The notes beneath the pieces were generated by a model. That model made no database searches and was not told the origin of the DNA. It saw nothing but the letters and a program-made list of their open reading frames with translations. A stretch of 64,000 nt of DNA from Edaphobacter sp. 12200R-103. GTDB taxonomy: Bacteria; Acidobacteriota; Terriglobia; Terriglobales; Acidobacteriaceae. The translations under genes and the position numbers were made by a program. The stretch is taken from positions 2,170,001 through 2,234,000 of the forward strand of contig NZ_CP048114.1 in NCBI RefSeq assembly GCF_010093025.1, read 5' to 3'. Below are positions 63,074 through 64,000 of this stretch, piece after piece. How positions within the stretch are numbered: the first letter of the stretch is position 1; the number at the start of each line of letters is the position of its first letter.

Positions 63074-64000
63074 CCTCCCGCACGAGCAATGCTACGGGAA
63101 AATCTCGCAGCAGCGTCTTCAATGGAACACGGCCACCGTGAAGCTGCATTCCTGTCAGCCGGTTTTTCCAGATTCCATCGGGCAGAAGCAGAGAGGTGTC
63201 GCGCCATGCTCCGCCGAGCTTCGTGATCCAGCGGGGAGCGACTGTCGCCACCGTACTCCCTCGCAGGTAGCCGAGGACATGCTCTGCGCGTGAGCCTTCG
63301 GCCGCCAGTGGCGTATACGCGGCCTCCGTACCGAACCATTCAGGGTGCTGCCTGCGAAGCTGCAGCGCGGAATAGATCACCCACATCTTCGGCATTCCGT
63401 CGTCGTAGCGCGACATCACTGCAGAGCCGATGCCGGGGCCGGAGAGCTGCCGTATTTCTTCCAGCATCTGCCTGCGAAACTCATAGTCAACAGGTCGTCT
63501 GTTGTCGGGATCGACCAGGCTGAGATCCCACACCTCAGTGCCCTGGTAGAGATCGGGAACGCCAGGCGCCGTGCACTTGATCAATGTCTGTGCCAACGAA
63601 TTGATCCGGCCAGGCTCCCTGACGCGATCGACGAACTGTTCGAGGTCCTTGAGGAAGGGAGGATGCTCAAGGGTCTTTGCGATGAACTCCATGAGTGCAT
63701 CTTCGAACTCCTTGTTGTTCGCCACCCAACTGGTCTGCAGCTTCGCCTCGCGCACTGCCTTCATCATGTAGGCCTGCGCGCGATCGACTGGCAGCGGCCA
63801 CGCCCCGATCAGCGTCTGGTAGTAGAGATACTCCGTATTCGCATCCGGCATGGGCCCGGAGGCCATCTTCTTGCGGAACGCGGCATTCATACGCGACCAG
63901 CGGTAGATCGCCGTACCGAAGCGCGGCGCCATCTCGGTCAGCACGGCCAGGCGGGCGCGTACATCTCCGCTGCGCTTGGTGTCGTGGGTCGCCAGCGCGG
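63060..64000 (-). CDS. treY: Malto-oligosyltrehalose synthase (partial, C-terminal part)
   Basis: The frame is open to the right edge, so only the last 313 residues are present. TreY rearranges the end of maltodextrin to an alpha,alpha-1,1 linkage. The visible part has ATHDTKRSGDVRARLAVL, near the end of the barrel. PLPVDRAQAYMMKAVREAK and CTAPGVPDLYQGTEVWDLSL follow, with NRRPVDYEFRRQML, all family typical. It ends with a VALLVRED strand and overlaps treZ. The glycogen-trehalose operon in other bacteria often has glgX before it; that position is outside the window. Confidence 0.95.
   Translation of the reverse strand, partial: ALATHDTKRSGDVRARLAVLTEMAPRFGTAIYRWSRMNAAFRKKMASGPMPDANTEYLYYQTLIGAWPLPVDRAQAYMMKAVREAKLQTSWVANNKEFEDALMEFIAKTLEHPPFLKDLEQFVDRVREPGRINSLAQTLIKCTAPGVPDLYQGTEVWDLSLVDPDNRRPVDYEFRRQMLEEIRQLSGPGIGSAVMSRYDDGMPKMWVIYSALQLRRQHPEWFGTEAAYTPLAAEGSRAEHVLGYLRGSTVATVAPRWITKLGGAWRDTSLLLPDGIWKNRLTGMQLHGGRVPLKTLLRDFPVALLVREDGDV

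Overview
The window looks like a chromosomal segment of an Acidobacteriota bacterium, most likely class Terriglobia (the Granulicella/Terriglobus/Edaphobacter relatives). This is inferred from high-GC coding sequence, Oar-like TonB-dependent receptors with an N-terminal carboxypeptidase-regulatory domain, many Tat-exported carbohydrate enzymes, DUF5666 proteins, a PEP-CTERM protein, and scattered GTCATCCTGAGCGAAGC-type repeats. No rRNA, tRNA, CRISPR array, transposase, integrase or prophage gene was seen. The segment is mostly core genome with accessory envelope and carbohydrate genes.

Layout. 1-10.5 kb: the start of a TonB-dependent receptor, a PLP amino-acid decarboxylase, a DUF427 protein, topA, dprA coupled to a Tat-exported mannonate-dehydratase-like protein, a DUF3565 protein, mqnA and a DedA-type membrane protein. 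10.6-14.1 kb: a GT-C membrane glycosyltransferase, fabH and the small SRP RNA with its own promoter. 14.1-22 kb: exported polysaccharide enzymes (pectinesterase, a TIM-barrel glycosidase-like protein, GH1 beta-glucosidase), a frameshifted DUF5666/M48-like gene, a divergent SDR/ArsR pair and a PEP-CTERM protein. 22-36.8 kb: rimO with a repeat-derived linker, yacG-pgpA, a beta-propeller, a Tat-exported Gfo/Idh/MocA oxidoreductase, alkB, cinA, plsY-gpsA, ftsY, ribD, ribE and SDRs. 36.9-47 kb: rho, rpoZ, yifB/comM, a methyltransferase, a thiolase, a complete transcription unit for a 23-residue Lys/Ala peptide, a coiled-coil membrane protein, thiO, citrate synthase and a secreted DinB-like protein. 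47-64 kb: cysteine desulfurase, a KimA-like potassium importer, glutathione peroxidase, an M61 peptidase, then a minus-strand run of DUF5666 protein, TonB receptor, GT-C protein and alpha-galactosidase-like protein, and finally treY-treZ.

How the genes work together. Several serve phospholipid and membrane assembly (fabH, plsY, gpsA, pgpA, ffs, ftsY). dprA, cinA and yifB are competence or DNA-uptake related. The exported pectinesterase, GH1, TIM-barrel and alpha-galactosidase-like enzymes, with the TonB receptors, fit a soil organism feeding on plant polysaccharides. treY/treZ suggest trehalose synthesis from glycogen as an osmoprotectant, beside a KimA-like potassium importer.

The most unusual signals are the isolated promoter-RBS-ORF-terminator unit for the Lys/Ala mini-protein (42937-43146), the palindromic repeats translated inside rimO (22922-23030), the A8 frameshift in a DUF5666/M48-like gene that has also lost its HExxH motif (18514-19810), and an Arg/Gly-rich insertion in a TonB receptor next to a Gly-rich DUF5666 protein.
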